64,000 nucleotides of DNA from Alphaproteobacteria bacterium (GTDB lineage Bacteria > Pseudomonadota > Alphaproteobacteria > UBA9219), in NCBI GenBank assembly GCA_028866275.1, contig JAGWIK010000006.1, positions 1 to 64,000 on the forward strand, written 5' to 3'. How positions within the stretch are numbered: the first letter of the stretch is position 1; every line of letters starts with the position of its first letter. The translations under genes were made by a program, and so were the position numbers. Shown in pieces: positions 18,822 to 29,079 of this stretch. The notes beneath the pieces were generated by a model that saw only the letters and a program-made list of their open reading frames with translations, did not search any database and was not told the origin of the DNA.

Positions 18822-18838
18822 CTTTTTTATGAAAAAAG
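18822..18838. promoter_or_regulatory. Inverted repeat in chvI-pckA divergent promoter region
   Basis: A perfect CTTTTTTATGAAAAAAG (7-bp arms, 3-bp spacer) lies in the 174-bp gap between chvI and pckA, in an AT-rich patch followed by CTATAGAAT, a possible -10. It may be a regulator site or part of the promoter architecture. No experimental consensus known to me matches it exactly. Confidence 0.35.
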
Positions 18839-18898
18839 CTATAGAATAACTCTGGCGCGCCTATCAACGAACAGGCTTACCCCGGGCCATTACGCACC

Positions 18899-20476
18899 AT
18901 GCAGGACATTACCCAACATCTGGCGCATATCGGCATCGACGGCCTTGCCGACCTTCATATCAACCTGTCGCCCGCCGCGCTGTACGAAAAGGCGATGCAG
19001 CGGCAGGAAGCGATGCTGACATGCGACGGCGTTTTATCGGCCCGCACAGGGGCGCATACCGGCCGGTCGCCGGGCGATAAATTCGTGGTGCGCGATGCGT
19101 CGACCGACAGCACGGTCGATTGGGGCGCGATCAACCAGCCTTTGTCCCCCGAACAAAGCGTCAGAGTGCAAGCCGGCATGGCCGCGTGGTTTCGCGGACG
19201 AGAAATGTTCGCGCAGGATTTATTCGTCGGCGCCGACCCCGCCCACCATATGCCGGTGCGCGTGCTGACCGCCAACGCGTGGCACAGCCTGTTCGCGCGC
19301 AATATGTTCATTCGTCCCACGCCGCGCGAGCGCGGCGCGGCGCACGACCCGGCCTTTACCGTTTTGCATGCGCCGGAATTTGCCGCCGATTTGTCGGGCA
19401 CGGGCAGCGGCGTTTTTATCGTCATGGATTTTACCCGCCGCATGGTTTTGATCGGCGGCACGTCCTATGCGGGCGAGATCAAGAAAAGCCTGTTCTCGGT
19501 GATGAATTATCTGATGCCCGCCAAGGGCGTGTTGCCGATGCATGCCTCGGCCACTGTCGGCGCGCGCGGCGACACCGCGATATTCTTTGGCCTGTCGGGC
19601 ACGGGGAAAACGACTTTGTCCGCCGATCCGCTGCGCACCCTGATCGGCGACGACGAGCATGGCTGGACGGACGGCGGCGTGTTCAATTTCGAAGGCGGGT
19701 GCTATGCCAAGGCCATTCGCCTGAGCCCTCATGCCGAACCGCAGATTTACGCCGCGGCGCGGCGTTTCGGCACGGTACTGGAAAATGTCGTGACCGATCC
19801 CGTCACGCGCGCGGTCGATTTCGACGATGCATCGCTGGCCGAAAACAGCCGCGCCTGTTATCCCATCGATTACATTCCCAACGCCAGCGCCACCGGCATG
19901 GGCGGACAGCCGCGCAATATCGTGATGCTGACCTGCGACGCCTATGGCGTGTTGCCGCCCATCGCCAAATTGTCGCCCGAACAGGCGATGTATCATTTCC
20001 TGTCGGGATATACCGCGCGCGTCGCCGGCACGGAATGCGGCGTCACCGAACCGCAGGCGGTTTTTTCGCCCTGTTTCGGCGCGCCCTTTATGCCGCGCCC
20101 CGCCGAGATTTACGCAGAGCTTCTGGGCCGGAAAATCGCCGCGCACAAAACGGATTGCTGGCTGATCAACACCGGATGGAGCGGCGGCGGCGCAGGAACC
20201 GGAACCCGCATGCCCATTGCCGCGACGCGCGCGCTGGTCGACGCCGCCCTGTCGGGCGAGCTGGCGCAAGGCCCCTTTGCCACGGATGCCGCGTTCGGCC
20301 TGTCGATTCCGGAGTCATGCCCCGGTATCGACGGCACGATTTTGAACCCGCGCGCGATGTGGGCGGATAAAAACGCCTATGACATGCAGGCGCAGAAAGT
20401 GACCGCTTTGTTCCGCGACAATTTCGGGAAATTCGCCGGAAAAGCACAGGCGGATGTCGCGGCGGCGGGGTTTTGA
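18899..20476 (+). CDS. pckA: Phosphoenolpyruvate carboxykinase (ATP)
   Basis: 525 aa. Converts oxaloacetate and ATP to PEP and CO2, the first committed gluconeogenic step. Diagnostic blocks: [31 protein letters not shown], the kinase P-loop [14 protein letters not shown], metal-binding [23 protein letters not shown], and NTGWSGG near the C-terminus. Length matches the ATP-dependent class. Divergent from chvI, which in related bacteria controls or responds with central carbon metabolism. Confidence 0.97.
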   Translation: MQDITQHLAHIGIDGLADLHINLSPAALYEKAMQRQEAMLTCDGVLSARTGAHTGRSPGDKFVVRDASTDSTVDWGAINQPLSPEQSVRVQAGMAAWFRGREMFAQDLFVGADPAHHMPVRVLTANAWHSLFARNMFIRPTPRERGAAHDPAFTVLHAPEFAADLSGTGSGVFIVMDFTRRMVLIGGTSYAGEIKKSLFSVMNYLMPAKGVLPMHASATVGARGDTAIFFGLSGTGKTTLSADPLRTLIGDDEHGWTDGGVFNFEGGCYAKAIRLSPHAEPQIYAAARRFGTVLENVVTDPVTRAVDFDDASLAENSRACYPIDYIPNASATGMGGQPRNIVMLTCDAYGVLPPIAKLSPEQAMYHFLSGYTARVAGTECGVTEPQAVFSPCFGAPFMPRPAEIYAELLGRKIAAHKTDCWLINTGWSGGGAGTGTRMPIAATRALVDAALSGELAQGPFATDAAFGLSIPESCPGIDGTILNPRAMWADKNAYDMQAQKVTALFRDNFGKFAGKAQADVAAAGF

Positions 20477-20585
20477 CGCCCCCTTTTCACCGCTTTAAAC
20501 TCGTGTTAACCATAAATGGTGCATAAGCGAAGGCGCATCCTGTTTTTCAATGCCCCCTCTTTTTCAATTCCCCATGAGGTTTCCG

Positions 20586-21890
20586 ATGACCACCACCCCG
20601 CACACCGTCACCCTGACCGACGACGCCACCGGCAGAAGCTGGAAACTGCCCGTCATGGAAGGGTCGACCGGCCCCAATGTCATCGATATTCGCAAATTGT
20701 ACGGCGAGACCGGTTTTTTCACCCATGACCCCGGTTTTACCTCGACCAGTTCGTGTGAATCCAAAATTACCTTTATCGACGGCGACAAGGGCATCCTTCT
20801 GCATCGCGGCTATCCCATCGCGGAGCTGGCGGAAAAGAGCGATTTTCTGGAAGTCGCCTATCTGCTGCAATTCGGTGAATTGCCCGATCCGGTGCAGAAA
20901 AAGGAATGGATCAAGAACATCACCTATCACACCATGGTGCATGAACAGCTGAGCACCTTCTTCAACGGTTTCCGCCGCGACGCCCACCCGATGGCGATCA
21001 TGTGCGGCGTGGTCGGCGCGCTGTCGGCCTTCTATCACGACTCGACCGACATTCACGACGAAAACCAGCGCGAAATCGCGTGCCACCGCTTGATCGCGAA
21101 AATGCCGACTTTGGCCGCCATGGCGTTCAAATTCGCATTGGGCCAGCCTTTCGTGTACCCGCAAAACAGCCTGTCTTACGCCGAGAATTTCCTGTACATG
21201 GCGTTTTCGGTTCCAGCCGAACCCTACAGGATCAACCCGGTTCTGGCGCGCGCGATGGATAAAATCTTTATCCTGCATGCCGACCACGAACAGAACGCGT
21301 CGACATCGACCGTGCGTCTGGCGTCGTCGTCCGGCGCCAACCCGTTTGCCTGCATCGCGGCGGGCATCACGTCTTTGTGGGGGCCGGCGCATGGCGGCGC
21401 CAACGAAGCGGTTTTGAAGATGCTGATGGAAATCGGCAGCAAGGACCGCATCCCCGAAATCGTCAGGCGCGCCAAGGACAAGAACGACAGCTTCCGCCTG
21501 ATGGGTTTCGGCCACCGCGTGTACAAGAATTACGATCCGCGCGCCAAGGTCATGCAGCAGACCTGCCGCGAAGTTCTGGCCGAACTGGGCATCAAGAACG
21601 ACCCGCTGTTGGAAACGGCGATGGAACTGGAACGCGTCGCGTTGCAGGACGATTACTTCATCGAAAAGAAATTGTACCCCAACGTCGATTTCTATTCCGG
21701 CATCATCCTGCGCGCCATGGGTTTCCCGATGAGCATGTTCACCGTGCTGTTCGCCCTTGCCCGCACCGCCGGCTGGGTCGCGCATTGGCAGGAACAGTTC
21801 CGCGAGAAGGAACAGAAGATCGGTCGCCCGCGCCAGCTTTACACCGGCGCCGTCGAACGGTCGTTCGTGCCGCTGGATCAACGTAAATAA
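20586..21890 (+). CDS. gltA: Citrate synthase (type II)
   Basis: 434 aa. Condenses acetyl-CoA and oxaloacetate at the entry of the TCA cycle. Catalytic residues are visible: His in [15 protein letters not shown], His in [14 protein letters not shown] and Asp in NVDFYSGII. The N-terminal segment with a [13 protein letters not shown] block is typical of type II Gram-negative enzymes. I chose the ATG at 20586 with GAGG eight bases upstream; in-frame upstream starts (20550, 20574) add only an untypical leader. Downstream lies a strong terminator. Confidence 0.97.
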   Translation: MTTTPHTVTLTDDATGRSWKLPVMEGSTGPNVIDIRKLYGETGFFTHDPGFTSTSSCESKITFIDGDKGILLHRGYPIAELAEKSDFLEVAYLLQFGELPDPVQKKEWIKNITYHTMVHEQLSTFFNGFRRDAHPMAIMCGVVGALSAFYHDSTDIHDENQREIACHRLIAKMPTLAAMAFKFALGQPFVYPQNSLSYAENFLYMAFSVPAEPYRINPVLARAMDKIFILHADHEQNASTSTVRLASSSGANPFACIAAGITSLWGPAHGGANEAVLKMLMEIGSKDRIPEIVRRAKDKNDSFRLMGFGHRVYKNYDPRAKVMQQTCREVLAELGIKNDPLLETAMELERVALQDDYFIEKKLYPNVDFYSGIILRAMGFPMSMFTVLFALARTAGWVAHWQEQFREKEQKIGRPRQLYTGAVERSFVPLDQRK

Positions 21891-21910
21891 TACAGTAACT
21901 TACCGGCCAA

Positions 21911-21950
21911 AATGGCGGGCGCGCCTTTTATGCGCCCGCCATTGTTTTTT
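21911..21950 (+). terminator. Intrinsic terminator after gltA
   Basis: A 12-bp perfect stem (AATGGCGGGCGC / GCGCCCGCCATT) with a 9-base loop is followed by G and a run of T. It starts 20 bp after the gltA stop. Confidence 0.94.
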
Positions 21951-22029
21951 TGTGTGTCTTTTTATGGCTTTTTTGGGGCAGTTTGTGATATACAGCGCGC
22001 ATTGATTCCATCTTGCGTCAAGAGGCCCG

Positions 22030-22908
22030 ATGACCGCCGCTGCAACCGCGTCTGTGCACGACATCACGGAAAAAAAGGATGCCGATATCCGTCTGGGCAG
22101 CCTTGAAGTGCGTCTGGCCAAAACCCCCGAAGATATCGAACGCGCGCAGGAACTGCGCTATCAGGTTTTCTATGAAGAAATGGGCGCCAAGCCGACGCCC
22201 GATATGGCCGCATCGCGCCGCGATTTCGACGCGCATGATGCGTTTTGCGACCATCTGCTTCTGATCGACCACGCCCGTAAAAACAAAAATCCTGTTGTCG
22301 GCACCTATCGCCTTATTCGCCGCGACGCCGCCGCCAAGTGCGGCGGTTTTTATTCCAGCGCGGAATATGACGTGTCGCGCCTGATCGCCTATCCCGGCGA
22401 GATTCTTGAACTGGGCCGTTCCTGCATCGATGCCGACTATCGCACCGGCCCCGTGATGCAATTGCTGTGGCGCGGGTTGGGCATGTATATCGCGCGCCAT
22501 AATGTCGCGTTGATGTTCGGCTGCGCCAGCCTGCCCGGCACCGACCCCGACGCGTTGAAAATTCCGTTGTCGTACCTTTATCATCACCATCTGGCCCCGC
22601 CCGCGTTGCGCGCCAAGGCTTTGCCCGAACGGTATGTCGATATGAAAATGCTGCCGCGCGAGGCGTTTGACCCGACGACGGCGTTCGAAGAGCTGAAGCT
22701 CGACCCGCGCAGCGGCAGCAACAGCCTGCCGCCCTTGATCAAAGGCTATATCCGCGTCGGCGGTTTTGTCGGCGACGGCGCGGTGGTCGACCACCAATTC
22801 AATACCACCGATATATGCATCATCGTCAAAACCGACCTGATGACGCGCAGATATCAACGGCATTACAATCTGGGCGGCAATCCCGATATCGCCCTGCCGG
22901 TGCAATAA
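22030..22908 (+). CDS. olsB: L-ornithine N-acyltransferase (OlsB family)
   Basis: 292-aa GNAT-fold acyltransferase that attaches a 3-hydroxyacyl group from ACP to ornithine, giving lyso-ornithine lipid. Family landmarks: LEVRLAKTPEDIERAQELRYQVFYEEM, VVGTYRLIRRDAA, FYSSAEYDVSRLIAYPGEILELGRSCIDADYR, and FGCASLPGTDPDALKIPLSYLYHHHLAPP. The C-terminus GYIRVGGFVGDGAVVDHQFNTTDICIIV is also characteristic. Forty base pairs upstream of olsA, as in known olsBA pairs, so membrane ornithine lipids are likely made. Cytosolic/peripheral membrane. Confidence 0.92.
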   Translation: MTAAATASVHDITEKKDADIRLGSLEVRLAKTPEDIERAQELRYQVFYEEMGAKPTPDMAASRRDFDAHDAFCDHLLLIDHARKNKNPVVGTYRLIRRDAAAKCGGFYSSAEYDVSRLIAYPGEILELGRSCIDADYRTGPVMQLLWRGLGMYIARHNVALMFGCASLPGTDPDALKIPLSYLYHHHLAPPALRAKALPERYVDMKMLPREAFDPTTAFEELKLDPRSGSNSLPPLIKGYIRVGGFVGDGAVVDHQFNTTDICIIVKTDLMTRRYQRHYNLGGNPDIALPVQ

Positions 22909-22948
22909 TCCGTGGAATAATCGGCAAAATCATGCGAAAAAGCCGCGC

Positions 22949-23770
22949 ATGAACAATGTGCATAATTACGTTCAAACAGCGTCCGGCATCGTCAAGGCGA
23001 TTATTTTTCTTGCGATGGTCGTCATCCTTGTGCCTGTCGCGCTGGTTTACAAACGGCTGCGTCCACAGGACGGGTTCCGTTTGCCGATGCTGTTCCACAA
23101 GCTGACGCTGCGCCTGCTGGGCATGCGGGTGCGGGTGCATGGCGATATCAGCGCGGCTTCGCCGACTTTCTTCGTCGCCAATCACGCTTCCTATCTCGAT
23201 ATTCCCGTTTTGGGGTCTTTGCTGGCGGCGTCCTTCGTCGCCAAATCCGAAGTCGCGGGCTGGCCTTTGTTCGGGTTTTTGTCGAAGGTGCAGAATACGA
23301 TCTTCATCGAACGCCGCGCCGCCCGCGCCGCCGATCAGCGCGAGCAATTGCAAGACCAGTTGGCGCAACGCCGCAATATCATTCTGTTTCCCGAGGGAAC
23401 GTCGTCCGACGGCATGACCGCCCTGCCTTTTAAAAGCAGCCTGTTCGCGATTGTCGAGGATTGCGCGCACGACATCGCCACGGCGATCCAGCCCGTTTCC
23501 GTCACCTGCACCGAGCTGGACGGATTTCCCCTGCTGCGCGAGGAACGCCCGCTTTATGCGTGGTATGGCGACATGACCTTGGGCAAGCATTTATGGCAGG
23601 TCTTCCGGCGCGGCCATTTCACCATTGATGTGATTTTTCACCCGTCGGTGACGCCCGCTGCGTTCGACAACCGCAAGGCATTGGCCACCGCTTGCCAAGA
23701 TATGGTCGCCCGCGGTATTGAGCGGTCCCTGAACGGTCGAAAACCATTGGGCCTGTTGGATAAAGAGTAG
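22949..23770 (+). CDS. olsA: 1-acyl-sn-glycerol-3-phosphate acyltransferase family (OlsA/PlsC-like)
   Basis: 273 aa with one N-terminal membrane segment (about 13-30) and the PlsC catalytic blocks: NHASYLD (H-x4-D), VAKSEVAGWPLFG, IFIERRAAR and ILFPEGTSSDG. Next to olsB it most likely performs the O-acylation of lyso-ornithine lipid; a PlsC role in phosphatidic acid synthesis cannot be excluded. The TAG stop is followed immediately by the ATGATG of the miaB fragment. Confidence 0.9.
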   Translation: MNNVHNYVQTASGIVKAIIFLAMVVILVPVALVYKRLRPQDGFRLPMLFHKLTLRLLGMRVRVHGDISAASPTFFVANHASYLDIPVLGSLLAASFVAKSEVAGWPLFGFLSKVQNTIFIERRAARAADQREQLQDQLAQRRNIILFPEGTSSDGMTALPFKSSLFAIVEDCAHDIATAIQPVSVTCTELDGFPLLREERPLYAWYGDMTLGKHLWQVFRRGHFTIDVIFHPSVTPAAFDNRKALATACQDMVARGIERSLNGRKPLGLLDKE

Positions 23771-23833
23771 ATGATGACCAAAAAATTTCACATTAAAATC
23801 CGGGGTTGCCAGATGCCGTCCGCGAAAGCGTGA
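23771..23833 (+). pseudogene. Vestigial duplicate of the miaB 5' end (20-codon ORF)
   Basis: Directly after the olsA stop, ATGATGACC opens a 20-codon frame reading [20 protein letters not shown] then TGA. From the second ATG, 14 codons match the true miaB start 91 bp downstream ([14 protein letters not shown]), with five nucleotide differences in 42. The match then stops abruptly; flanks are unrelated. It keeps the first iron-sulphur Cys motif (GCQM) but nothing else of MiaB. Either a fossil of a partial duplication, or a coupled leader peptide. It is translatable, since it is coupled to olsA. Confidence 0.8.
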
Positions 23834-23864
23834 ATCGCCGGACAAAAAACGAAAAGAACTTCGC

Positions 23865-25232
23865 ATGACCAAAAAGCTTCATATTAAAACCTGGGGTTGC
23901 CAGATGAATGTTTACGACTCGAGCCGCATGGCCGATGTCGTGGCGCCGCTGGGCTATGCGCCCAGCGAAACCGCCGAAGGCGCGGATCTGGTTATTTTCA
24001 ATACCTGTCACATTCGCGAAAAAGCGTCGGAAAAACTGTTTTCCGAACTGGGCCGCCTGAAACCGATGCAACAGGACAAGGCCGCCAAGGGCGAACGCAT
24101 GATCGTGGCGGTAGCGGGTTGCGTGGCGCAGGCCGAAGGCGCCGAAATTCAACGGCGCGCGCCCTATGTCGATATGGTGTTCGGCCCGCAGACCTATCAC
24201 CAATTGCCGGAGATGATCGCGCGCGTGACGCGCCAGTCGGGGGGCGTGCTGAACACCGAATTCCCGCCCGATTCCAAATTCGACGCGTTGCCGCAACAAA
24301 GAAACGGCGATGTGTCGGCCTTTCTGTCGATACAGGAAGGCTGCGACAAATTCTGTACTTTCTGCGTCGTGCCCTATACGCGCGGCGCGGAATATTCGCG
24401 CGGCGTCGCGGCGATTATCGCCGAAGCCGAAGTGCTGGCGGCCAATGGCGCGCGCGAAATCACCGTGCTGGGCCAGAACGTCAACGCTTTTCACGGCGAG
24501 GGGCCGGACGGCGCGGTTTGGGGGCTGGGCCGCTTGCTGCGGCGGCTGGCCGACATCCCCAATATTAAACGCCTGCGCTATACCACGTCGCATCCGCGCG
24601 ATATGGATGATGATCTGATCGCCGCGCATCGCGACGTGCCGCAATTGATGCCGTTTCTGCATCTGCCCGTGCAAAGCGGGGCCGATGCCGTTCTGGACGC
24701 GATGAACCGCAAGCACACATCCGACGATTACCGCCGCATCATCGACAAATTGCGGGCGGCGCGTCCCGATATCGCGTTGTCTTCGGATTTTATCGTCGGT
24801 TTTCCCGGCGAAACCGATGCCGATCACGCCGCGACGATGAGACTGGTGCGCGATATCGGTTTTGCCTCCGCTTTCTCGTTCAAATACAGCCGCCGCCCCG
24901 GCACGCCCGCCGCCGCCATGGTTCAGCAAGTCCCGGAAACCGTGCAGGATGCGCGGTTGCAGGAATTGCAGGCCTTGCTGCGCGCGCAACAGGAAGCGTT
25001 CAATCAAAGCCTTGTCGGCAAAACCATTCCCGTGCTGTTCGACGGCGTTGCCCGCAACGACAGCGGCAGGCATGAGGGCAGACAGATGCATGGCCGCGCC
25101 CCGTTCATGCAGTCGACCTATATCGCCGCGCCCGCCGCCGCACCGGAAAGGCTGATCGGCCACGAATTGGCCGTGACGATCACGCAGGCGCGGCAAAGCA
25201 GCTTAATAGGTGAATTGGCGCAGGCCGGTTAA
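23865..25232 (+). CDS. miaB: tRNA-2-methylthio-N6-dimethylallyladenosine synthase
   Basis: 455-aa radical-SAM methylthiotransferase acting on i6A37 of tRNAs reading UNN codons. The N-terminal UPF0004 cluster uses Cys12 (WGCQMN), Cys48 (NTCHIR) and Cys86 (AGCVAQ). The SAM cluster is C160-x3-C164-x2-C167 ([10 protein letters not shown]), followed by [13 protein letters not shown]-terminal TRAM-like segment is present ([11 protein letters not shown] to AVTITQA). The start [19 protein letters not shown] is chosen by family agreement. The preceding 91 bp hold a degenerate second copy of this start. Confidence 0.97.
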   Translation: MTKKLHIKTWGCQMNVYDSSRMADVVAPLGYAPSETAEGADLVIFNTCHIREKASEKLFSELGRLKPMQQDKAAKGERMIVAVAGCVAQAEGAEIQRRAPYVDMVFGPQTYHQLPEMIARVTRQSGGVLNTEFPPDSKFDALPQQRNGDVSAFLSIQEGCDKFCTFCVVPYTRGAEYSRGVAAIIAEAEVLAANGAREITVLGQNVNAFHGEGPDGAVWGLGRLLRRLADIPNIKRLRYTTSHPRDMDDDLIAAHRDVPQLMPFLHLPVQSGADAVLDAMNRKHTSDDYRRIIDKLRAARPDIALSSDFIVGFPGETDADHAATMRLVRDIGFASAFSFKYSRRPGTPAAAMVQQVPETVQDARLQELQALLRAQQEAFNQSLVGKTIPVLFDGVARNDSGRHEGRQMHGRAPFMQSTYIAAPAAAPERLIGHELAVTITQARQSSLIGELAQAG

Positions 25233-25298
25233 CCAAGATTGACTTCGCCCGCGAAACTTGGTTGTGTCAGACATCCCATTGAATGAATCGGAGCTTCC

Positions 25299-26075
25299 AT
25301 GCGCAAAATTTTCCTGACCCTGGCCGCGGCCCTGTTGTTGCTGTCGCCGTTGGCGCATGCCGCCGATGCCCCCGCGCCGGCTTTCACCGACGCGCAACGC
25401 GCCGAAATCGAAAGCATCGTCAAGGATTACCTGACCAAGGAACATCCGGAAGTTCTGGCCGAAGGGCTGCAGAACCTGCAAAAGCAGGAACAGGACAGCG
25501 CGGACGCCAAGTCGAAATCCGCCGTCAATGACGCCAAGGCCCGCGTTTTCGATGATCCCAATTCCCCCGTCGGCGGCAACCCCAAGGGCGATGTCACCGT
25601 GGTTGAATTTTTCGATTACCAATGCCCGTATTGCAAAGCCTCGCACAAAGCGGTGACCGAACTGCTGAAAGACGACAAGAATGTGCGTTTCATCTATAAG
25701 GAATTCCCGATTCTTGGCCCCACATCGGTGACCGCCGCCAAGGCCGCGCTGGCCAGCGTCAAGCAAGGCAAATACATCGTGTTCCAGAATGCGTTGATGA
25801 ATGCCCCCTTCTCGCACAACGCGCATCCCGATGCCGACAACGCGTTGATCTATCAAACCGCGAAAGATGTCGGGTTGAATGTCGATAAATTGAAGAAGGA
25901 CATGGAAGACCCCGCGATCGAAGCCGATTTGAAGGCCAACCTCAAATTGGGCGAAGATATCGGCGTGCGCGGAACTCCGATGTTCATTGTCGGCGACAAT
26001 GTTTACCCCGGCGCGCTGCAATACGACCAGTTGAAACAAGCCGTCGCCGACGCGCGCGCGGCGGCCAAAAAATAA
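25299..26075 (+). CDS. DsbA-like periplasmic thiol:disulfide oxidoreductase (ScsC-type)
   Basis: 258 aa with a Sec signal peptide (AHA, cleavage near residue 21). A helical N-terminal segment (AFTDAQRAEIESIVKDYL ... HPEVLAEGLQNLQ) resembles the ScsC/Com1 oligomerisation arm. The thioredoxin domain has CPYC at 109-112 within VVEFFDYQCPYCKASHK, and the cis-proline loop is GVRGTPMFIVGD. It probably oxidises or isomerises disulfides in secreted proteins. The 66-bp gap after miaB and an own ribosome site suggest separate expression. Eleven bases separate it from aroQ. Confidence 0.92.
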   Translation: MRKIFLTLAAALLLLSPLAHAADAPAPAFTDAQRAEIESIVKDYLTKEHPEVLAEGLQNLQKQEQDSADAKSKSAVNDAKARVFDDPNSPVGGNPKGDVTVVEFFDYQCPYCKASHKAVTELLKDDKNVRFIYKEFPILGPTSVTAAKAALASVKQGKYIVFQNALMNAPFSHNAHPDADNALIYQTAKDVGLNVDKLKKDMEDPAIEADLKANLKLGEDIGVRGTPMFIVGDNVYPGALQYDQLKQAVADARAAAKK

Positions 26076-26085
26076 CCGCGCGGCA

Positions 26086-26526
26086 ATGACGAAACCCGTT
26101 CTTGTCCTTAACGGCCCCAACCTTAATATGCTGGGCGTGCGTGAGCCGGATAAATATGGTTCGGCGTCTTTGCAGGATGTCGAAGCGATGTGTCGCAGCG
26201 TGGCCGCCGCCCACGGTCTGGCGGCCGATTGCCGCCAGAGCAACGATGAGGGCGCGTTGATTTCGTGGCTTCAGGCGGCGCGGACAAGCCATGCCGCGAT
26301 CATCATCAATGCCGGCGGGTACAGCCATACTTCCGTCGCCTTGCTCGACGCGTTAACCCTGAGCGCGCTACCTGTGGTTGAGGTGCATATTACCAATATT
26401 CATGCGCGCGAGGAATTCCGCCATCAATCCCTGTTATCTCGCGCCGCCCGCGCCGTTATATGCGGGTGTGGCGTCGACGGGTACAGCTATGCTATGCAGA
26501 CGGTCGCAAAACTGCTAGCAAGCTAG
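26086..26526 (+). CDS. aroQ: 3-dehydroquinate dehydratase, type II
   Basis: 146 aa. Third step of the shikimate pathway. Motifs: LVLNGPNLNMLGVREPDKYG (catalytic Tyr and lid Arg region), CRQSNDEGALISWLQAA, INAGGYSHTSVALLDAL and VVEVHITNIHAREEFRHQSLLS with the active-site His. The usual GAYTHTS block reads GGYSHTS here, a mild variation. It stands just before accB, the common aroQ-accB-accC order. Confidence 0.96.
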   Translation: MTKPVLVLNGPNLNMLGVREPDKYGSASLQDVEAMCRSVAAAHGLAADCRQSNDEGALISWLQAARTSHAAIIINAGGYSHTSVALLDALTLSALPVVEVHITNIHAREEFRHQSLLSRAARAVICGCGVDGYSYAMQTVAKLLAS

Positions 26527-26558
26527 TTCGTTAATGTTCAACAACCGATAGAAGAACC

Positions 26559-27008
26559 ATGCCTCCGAAATTTGACCTCGACATCGACGCCGTGCGCAAG
26601 CTTGCCAAATTACTTGAAGAAACCGGCCTTAGCGAAATCGAATATGAAGAAGGCGACCGCAAAATCCGCGTCGGCCTGCAAAAACACGCGGTTCAGGTCG
26701 CGGCCCCTGTTGCCGCCGCGCCCGCCGCGCAGGCCGCCGCCGTACCTGCTGCCCAGACCAAGCCGGCTTCGTCCGGCACCGCTGTCAATTCGCCGATGGT
26801 CGGCACGGTCTATATGGCCGCGTCCCCCGGCGCCGCGCCTTTCATCAAGGTCGGCGACAAGGTCAAGCAAGGAGATACGTTGCTGATTGTCGAAGCGATG
26901 AAAGTCATGAACCCCATCAAGGCCCCCAAAGGCGGCACGGTTGTCGAAATTCTGGCGCAAGACGCCGCGCCGGTGGAATTCGGCGAACCGCTTGTCGTAA
27001 TTGAATAG
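26559..27008 (+). CDS. accB: Biotin carboxyl carrier protein of acetyl-CoA carboxylase
   Basis: 149 aa. N-terminal helical part (1-45), an Ala/Pro linker (about 46-72), and the biotinyl domain with the biotinylated Lys115 in [10 protein letters not shown]. Carries carboxybiotin between AccC and AccAD at the first step of fatty-acid synthesis. Ends seven bases before the GTG of accC, so the two are coupled. Confidence 0.97.
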   Translation: MPPKFDLDIDAVRKLAKLLEETGLSEIEYEEGDRKIRVGLQKHAVQVAAPVAAAPAAQAAAVPAAQTKPASSGTAVNSPMVGTVYMAASPGAAPFIKVGDKVKQGDTLLIVEAMKVMNPIKAPKGGTVVEILAQDAAPVEFGEPLVVIE

Positions 27009-27015
27009 GTTTGCC

Positions 27016-28356
27016 GTGTTCGAAAAAGTCCTGATCGCCAATCGCGGCGAAATCGCCCTTCGCATCCATCGCGCCTGCCGTGAAATGGGCATCCACACCG
27101 TGGCCGTGCATTCGACCGCCGACGCCGACGCCATGCATGTGCGTCTGGCTGACGAAAGCGTATGCATCGGCCCGCCGCCGGCCAAGGACAGCTATCTGAA
27201 CATTCCCGCCATTCTGACGGCGGCGGCGATTACCGGCGCGGACGCCATTCACCCCGGCATCGGGTTCATGTCGGAAAACGCCAATTTCGCCGAAATGGTG
27301 GAACAGCACGGCTTTACCTTTATCGGCCCCACGCCCGAGCATATCCGCATCATGGGCGACAAGGTCACGGCCAAGCAGACCGTCAAGGCGCACGGCCTGC
27401 CCACAGTGCCGGGTTCGGACGGCGCGCTTAAAGATCTCGACGACGCCAAAAAGAATGCGGCCGACATCGGTTATCCGGTTTTGATCAAGGCGGCGGCGGG
27501 CGGCGGCGGCAAGGGCATGAAGGTGGCGCGCGATGCCGCCGGATTGGAAGAAGCCTATACGCTGGCGCGCGGCGAAGCGCGCGCGGCGTTCGGCAACGAC
27601 GAAGTCTATATGGAAAAATACCTGGAAAAGCCGCGCCATATCGAAGTGCAGCTTTTGGGCGACACCCACGGCAACGCCGTGCATTTCGGCGAACGCGATT
27701 GTTCGATCCAGCGCCGCCACCAGAAAGTTATCGAAGAAGCGCCGTCGCCCGGGCTGAATGCCGACGAACGGGTGCAGATCGGCGAGCTGGCCGCCAAAGT
27801 CATTCGTAAAATCGGCTATCGCGGCGTCGGCACCATCGAATTCCTGTACGAACAGGGCAAATTCTATTTCATCGAAATGAACACCCGTTTGCAGATCGAA
27901 CACACCATTACCGAAATGGTGACGGGCATCGATCTGGTCCGCGAACAGATCCGCGTCGCCGCCGGGTTGCCGCTGAGCTATACCCAAAAAGACATCACCT
28001 TTAGCGGCCATGCCATCGAATGCCGCATCAATGCCGAAAATCCGGAAACTTTCGCGCCGTCGCCGGGCAAGATCGTCGGGTACCATCCGCCCGGCGGGCT
28101 GGATGTCCGCGTCGACAGCGCCTTGTATGACGGGTATCGCGTGCCGCCGCATTACGATAGCATGATCGCCAAATTGGTCGTCCACGGTACCAACCGCAAC
28201 GAATGCCTGCTGCGCCTGCGTCGCGCGCTGGAAGAATTCGTCATCGGCGGCATCGACACCACATTGCCGCTGCATCGTCGCCTGATCGCCGAACCTGATT
28301 TTATCAACGGCGATTACGACATTCACTGGCTGGAACATTATTTGGAGAAGAAGTAA
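27016..28356 (+). CDS. accC: Acetyl-CoA carboxylase, biotin carboxylase subunit
   Basis: 446 aa. ATP-dependent carboxylation of biotin on AccB. ATP-grasp enzyme with [14 protein letters not shown] at the start, the glycine-rich loop [55 protein letters not shown] and [13 protein letters not shown]. The GTG at 27016 follows AGG and gives the family N-terminus; a TTG at 27001 in the same frame would overlap accB and is rejected. A small hairpin covers the stop codon. Confidence 0.97.
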   Translation: MFEKVLIANRGEIALRIHRACREMGIHTVAVHSTADADAMHVRLADESVCIGPPPAKDSYLNIPAILTAAAITGADAIHPGIGFMSENANFAEMVEQHGFTFIGPTPEHIRIMGDKVTAKQTVKAHGLPTVPGSDGALKDLDDAKKNAADIGYPVLIKAAAGGGGKGMKVARDAAGLEEAYTLARGEARAAFGNDEVYMEKYLEKPRHIEVQLLGDTHGNAVHFGERDCSIQRRHQKVIEEAPSPGLNADERVQIGELAAKVIRKIGYRGVGTIEFLYEQGKFYFIEMNTRLQIEHTITEMVTGIDLVREQIRVAAGLPLSYTQKDITFSGHAIECRINAENPETFAPSPGKIVGYHPPGGLDVRVDSALYDGYRVPPHYDSMIAKLVVHGTNRNECLLRLRRALEEFVIGGIDTTLPLHRRLIAEPDFINGDYDIHWLEHYLEKK

Positions 28357-28367
28357 GCTTCTTCTTT
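28347..28367 (+). terminator. Weak hairpin at the accC stop
   Basis: GAAGAAG-TAAG-CTTCTTC followed by TTT, spanning the accC stop codon. The stem is AT-rich and short, and aat follows 30 bp later, so it would act at most as an attenuator between accC and aat. Confidence 0.3.
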
Positions 28368-28386
28368 AAAATCCGTTCGAAACGCC

Positions 28387-29079
28387 ATGTCCAACCGCCT
28401 GCCTATCCTGACGCCGACGATTTTGTTACGCGCTTATGCCGCGGGGGTATTCCCTATGGCCGAGAGCGCGCAGTCGCGCGAATTACGTTGGTATGACCCG
28501 CCGGTGCGCGCCATTATCCCGCTGGACGACAGGTTCCATGTGCCGCGCCGCCTTGCCCGCACGGTGCGCCGCAATCCGTATCAGGTCACCGTCAACAAAG
28601 CATTCGCCGATGTCATGCAGGGCTGCGCCGCGCCCACCGGCCATATCGCCGATCATGGCCGCGACAGCACATGGATCAACCGCGATATTCTGCGCCTGTA
28701 CACCGCGTTGCATCATCGCGGCCATGCCCATTCCGTCGAGATATGGCGCGATAAGAATCTGGTCGGCGGATTATATGGCGTGTCGCTGGGCCGCGCTTTT
28801 TTCGGCGAAAGCATGTTCAGCCGCGATACGGACGCCAGCAAGATAGCCCTTGTGCATCTGGTCGCGCTGTTGCGGCATTGCGGATACACGCTGCTGGACA
28901 CGCAATTCCAGACCGACCATCTGGCGCGTTTCGGCACGGTCGAGATTACGCGCGATATTTACCAGCATTTACTGGCCGGCGCGATCAAGGAAAAGGCCGC
29001 GCTGTTTCCGGCCAAACCCGACTGGGCGGCTATTTTGGCGACACCTGCCGCACCAGATCATGCAACGGGACAAGGGTAA
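28387..29079 (+). CDS. aat: Leucyl/phenylalanyl-tRNA--protein transferase
   Basis: 230 aa. Attaches Leu or Phe to proteins with N-terminal Arg/Lys, feeding the ClpS-ClpAP N-degron pathway. Motifs: [78 protein letters not shown] and [15 protein letters not shown]. It follows accC as in many alphaproteobacteria. The last 50 bp are shared with the 3' end of the convergent deacetylase gene, which is long for such an overlap. Confidence 0.96.
   Translation: MSNRLPILTPTILLRAYAAGVFPMAESAQSRELRWYDPPVRAIIPLDDRFHVPRRLARTVRRNPYQVTVNKAFADVMQGCAAPTGHIADHGRDSTWINRDILRLYTALHHRGHAHSVEIWRDKNLVGGLYGVSLGRAFFGESMFSRDTDASKIALVHLVALLRHCGYTLLDTQFQTDHLARFGTVEITRDIYQHLLAGAIKEKAALFPAKPDWAAILATPAAPDHATGQG

Noticed and set aside
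27001-27015. TTG start of accC overlapping accB
   Set aside because: The GTG at 27016 follows an AGG and matches the biotin carboxylase N-terminus; the extra five residues are accB 3' sequence in another frame.
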